A DNA stretch of 64,000 nucleotides. Origin: Gossypium raimondii. Taxonomy: Eukaryota; Streptophyta; Magnoliopsida; Malvales; Malvaceae. Below are positions 61,229-64,000 of the stretch, piece after piece (the stretch's first letter is position 1; each line of letters begins with the position of its first letter). A program made the position numbers and the translations under genes. Where the stretch lies: NCBI RefSeq assembly GCF_025698545.1, contig NC_068576.1, forward strand, positions 51,060,390 to 51,124,389, read 5' to 3'. The notes beneath the pieces were generated by a model. That model was not told the DNA's origin, did no database searches, and saw nothing but the letters and a program-made list of their open reading frames with translations.

Positions 61229-61365
61229 ATTGTTTGATTGAGTTTTAATTAGGTTGGCATCAACATTTTTGTTAATGGAAAATGATGCATGTTCAAACAC
61301 GTTCAAGCTTATTTTATCCTCTTGTTTAAGGGTTAAAAGGAATAGTTTTGACATTGTATAAAAAT
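61229..61365 (+). repeat. SINE copy 4, diverged
   Basis: Reads TTGATTGAGTTTTAATTAGG, then GCATGTTCAAACACGTTCAA and TTATTTTATCCTCTTGTTTA, following the SINE consensus of copies 1 and 2 over its length with many changes. Confidence 0.65.
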
Positions 61366-61609
61366 ACTTGACTTTTAAAACTATGATTTTAGAATTTTAA
61401 TGGTTATGGAAAAGGTAGTAAATTTTATTATTTTTAATTAAAATAGAAAAATGAATAAAATAAAAAAGATGAAGTAAATGTTTTTTACTCTTAAAGCTAA
61501 AGTGATTAGATTATTATTCTTTTCATACTTTTTTTATTTATTGGTTACTGTGTCAATTGAGCTAAGATTTTTTTTTGAACAATCTCATTATAGATTCTGA
61601 TCATATCTG

Positions 61610-61753
61610 TTTTTTTTTTTACATAATGTCTAGAACTACACATAACCCCTTCCTGACCATAAATAGAAGGATAATGCGCTTCAGCGAACTCAAACCCATG
61701 TCCTCCTGCATTGGCAACAATGCCCATACCAATTGAACTAAGACTCAATCAAC
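61610..61753 (-). mobile_element. tRNA-derived SINE copy 2, with poly-A tail
   Basis: The minus strand reads GTTGATTGAGTCTTAGTTCA, A-box TTAGTTCAATTGG, B-box-like GGGTTTGAGTTCG, CGCATTATCCTTCTATTTAT, TAGTTCTAGACATTATG and then ~11 A. This is the best-preserved copy. A second A-box-like remnant (61,552-61,568) lies just beyond the tail. Confidence 0.85.
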
Positions 61754-61854
61754 AATTAAGTTAAGACTTAATAACATTTATTTGCTACTTTTATTACCAA
61801 CAAGTGTTGAATACAGTGGTAAGATACACTGCACTTCCAATGGGTGATGTAGGT

Positions 61855-62120
61855 TCCAAGGAAGGAGGGGCTGGCAAGGGCATGGCCCCTCCCCTAAAAT
61901 GGAAATTATTTCTTTAGGCCCCAAAAATTTATAAATTTTTTAAGTTAATATATGTTAAATTATATTTGGCCCCCAAAAAATACTAGAATTTATATTTAGC
62001 ACTTTTGAAAATCATAAAAATACAAACTAATACAATGGTGAAATTACATTTTAACACTTATAAAACTATATAATTGAATCTCGACCCCTTTAAAAAAAAT
62101 CTTTGACTACCCCTGACAAG
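61855..62120. repeat. Dispersed repeat with GGCATGGCCCCTCCCC
   Basis: The GC-rich start (GGAGGGGCTGGCAAGGGCAT) followed by CCCCTAAAATGGAAATTATT and ATTTGGCCCCCAAAAAATAC is unlike its surroundings and is a wording common in plant repeat families. Similar text is seen near 42,955-43,110. The family is not assigned. Confidence 0.45.
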
Positions 62121-63719
62121 TTCAAACATTGGAGATGATATTGTTGAGAGAAACAATCCCGAGTACTGAACATGAACTGTAAACCTGTATATTACCAAAA
62201 AAAAAGTTACTCCTTTTCTCTGCTTTCAATTTAAAAGTAATATAAATTGAGATTGGAATCTATTGAATATAAAAAATATAAAAGGGTAGACGTCGAAATC
62301 CATATCTATCCATGTAATGAGACTTGGATAACTATTTCAAATAGACAATCTAATATGAATCCAAAAATCAAATTTGATTAAATATCTTGATCTAATATCG
62401 TTTTATTTTTGTATTGAATACTTTGAATCTGTCTTCTGTTCTGATATATATGTATATATATGAATGTTTATTTCTTTATAATGTCAACTGAGATATTCAA
62501 TAGCAATAACGTAAAAGGTTTTCATTTCGCCAACTATATATTTTTATTATTTGACCATTTTATACATATATTAGTCAGTCCAATGATGCTATTGCGTAGA
62601 CAAGTGTTGTAGTACCATTAATACACAATTGACACTTGTACTGATAATTAATTAAACAAAATTTTAGCTGATTCTTCTCTAAAGTTGCAAAATGAAATAA
62701 GCAACTGAATGTCAAATACAGTACCTATTGCTGCACATTTTATCTTTCTTGCTTTCATATTATATAATAAATACAAGAATATCATAGTTGAATGCGACGA
62801 TGCCGTCGTGCTTCTGTTACTGAACAATTGGACACCAGACAATGGCATTGTCTTTTACACATTTTGATTATATGCCTAACTCTGCATTCAATATCCATTT
62901 GTTCCATATATAGCTTTTAAGTGATGGGTTGGTTTGGTATTATATTTCAAACAAACTCTGTGTTAAGTGAATAAAATTTCGAGTAAATTATACTCAAAGT
63001 TATTAAATTGTTAATCAATTTACATTTTGATTAATCAATTTCAAAAAGTTACAAATTGATCACTAAACTGTGTAAAGTTAATCTTATACTATTGGAAAGC
63101 CTATTAATAATTTTGATGGTTTCATCCAAACAACTTTTATGATCCTAAACCACTCTTTTGAAGGTAAGTCATGCATGGAGAGCAAAACCAAAAACCTGGC
63201 TGTAACCTCAAAATCCTCCCCTACTCACATGTACAAGCAACCATCAATTCATTTAATTAGCTAATTTGGGAACATTGGAAAAGAGTGTAGTATATGATCA
63301 CTCCATCTCCATCCATGCATATGCATGCACGTGTGTGTATATATATGCAAGCAAAGCAAAGCAAAGCAAAGAAAAGGAACGAGTAATGAATTAAGTGAGT
63401 TGATATCTAAAATTTCAATATATTTGATAATCGATTTGCCTTGCGGACTTTCAATATTAGACTCCTTTTTCAGGATGAATACATAAACTGCAAATGTCAA
63501 ATTCATCGATTTGCTTATTTTTCCTATGATGAGTTGAAGACATATGATTTGTTGGCAGAATTCAGCTTCTTCCCTTCTGCTGTACACTTGGATGTTGTTG
63601 CCTTGCCTTTTGCATGCTGCTAATCTTAAGTTTCTCCTTTTGGGTTTTGCCCTAAAAACAGAGAATGCTCCTTGTTTGTTTCTCTTGTAGAAACTAGAAT
63701 AAAATCTGGGTAATTTTCC
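62121..63719. other. 3' spacer of the CYP707A gene
   Basis: No gene is seen. It includes the 3' untranslated region of the minus-strand P450, a pentanucleotide (GCAAA)n tract at 63,347-63,372, and CATGCATATGCATGCACGTG at 63,314-63,333. Confidence 0.4.
63347..63372. repeat. GCAAA pentanucleotide repeat
   Basis: Four to five GCAAA/CAAAG units in tandem beside a short TG/TA run. Confidence 0.85.
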
Positions 63720-64000
63720 TCACTTTCTGACTAATCTGATGGGCAAACCATTTTGGGGAAGCGCAAATGGACCATACTGTATCCCGCTGTTACTACCCAC
63801 CATTGACCACCTGCAAAACCCAAATCCCATCAATTTTTATTGCCTTTTTTCTATTTATAGAAACTTTATTTTACTTATCCAACAATAAAAGAAAAAAAGA
63901 AAAGCCTTTTCCTACCTGTACTTTGTTGTCAGATGATGGAGAAGGACCATGATTTCCAGCTTGGCTAACTCATTCCCTGGACAAGAGTGGGTCCCACTGC
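63720..64000 (-). CDS. CYP707A: Abscisic acid 8'-hydroxylase (CYP707A), last two exons, cut by window edge
   Basis: The penultimate exon covers 63916 to beyond 64000 and reads SGTHSCPGNELAKLEIMVLL then HHLTTKYR, the heme-binding loop with its cysteine and the following helix. The last exon is 63810-63720: WSMVGSNSGIQYGPFALPQ, NGLPIRLVRK, stop. The intron 63811-63915 splits the Arg codon. Family knowledge: CYP707A enzymes inactivate abscisic acid by 8'-hydroxylation in the ER membrane. HSCPGNELAKLE and the IQYGPFALPQNGLPI ending are diagnostic. The subfamily member cannot be fixed from these ~60 residues. The rest of the gene lies right of the window. Confidence 0.9.

Overview
The window is plant nuclear DNA, almost certainly cotton (Gossypium, Malvaceae). 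Intron-rich genes with GT..AG junctions, AT-rich spacers, Gypsy LTRs with GCTAAGTGC tandem arrays, and a Mutator-like element carrying a plant-mobile-domain gene all point there. The species call is inference. I rebuilt exon structures by eye from splice signals, frame continuity and family conservation.

Left gene block (1-10.4 kb): a BZR1-type beta-amylase (BAM8 type, +, 10 exons) lies tail-to-tail with an RRM-AlkB protein (ALKBH8 type, -, 7 exons). Next come a decayed LINE RNase H fragment (10.7-11.2 kb), a 3.4-kb Mutator-like element with 117-bp terminal inverted repeats (11.5-15.0 kb), and a LINE ORF1 fragment with one half inverted (15.2-16.6 kb).

Central repeat nest (16.6-36.9 kb): one decayed Copia retrotransposon on the minus strand was hit three times. 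It holds a full-length Gypsy chromovirus (18,697-28,978) and two solo LTRs (29,389-31,667 and 32,627-35,779). Each insertion has a perfect 5-bp target duplication (TGAAA, AGATT, GCCTC). The Gypsy gag-pol is one unshifted frame broken by nine stops, each one explicable by a single C-to-T or G-to-A change. The three LTR families share a splice-donor-like and acceptor-like pair enclosing arrays of small hairpins with compensated stem changes. I consider this the most interesting unexplained signal in the window.

Right gene block (37.8-64 kb): an NDR1/HIN1-like LEA_2 protein (-), a DUF1218 MODIFYING WALL LIGNIN-type membrane protein (+), the AP-4 adaptor epsilon subunit (+, 11 exons), an NNF1-type kinetochore protein (+, 8 exons), and the last two exons of a CYP707A abscisic acid 8'-hydroxylase (-), cut by the window edge. 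Spacers hold four copies of a tRNA-type SINE, a plastid-derived ndhA fragment, and several foldback elements. From memory, the Arabidopsis counterparts cluster at At1g31600-31730 and At4g19230-19370, so the block looks like conserved ancestral microsynteny. The genes are unrelated housekeeping or stress functions, not an operon-like pathway.
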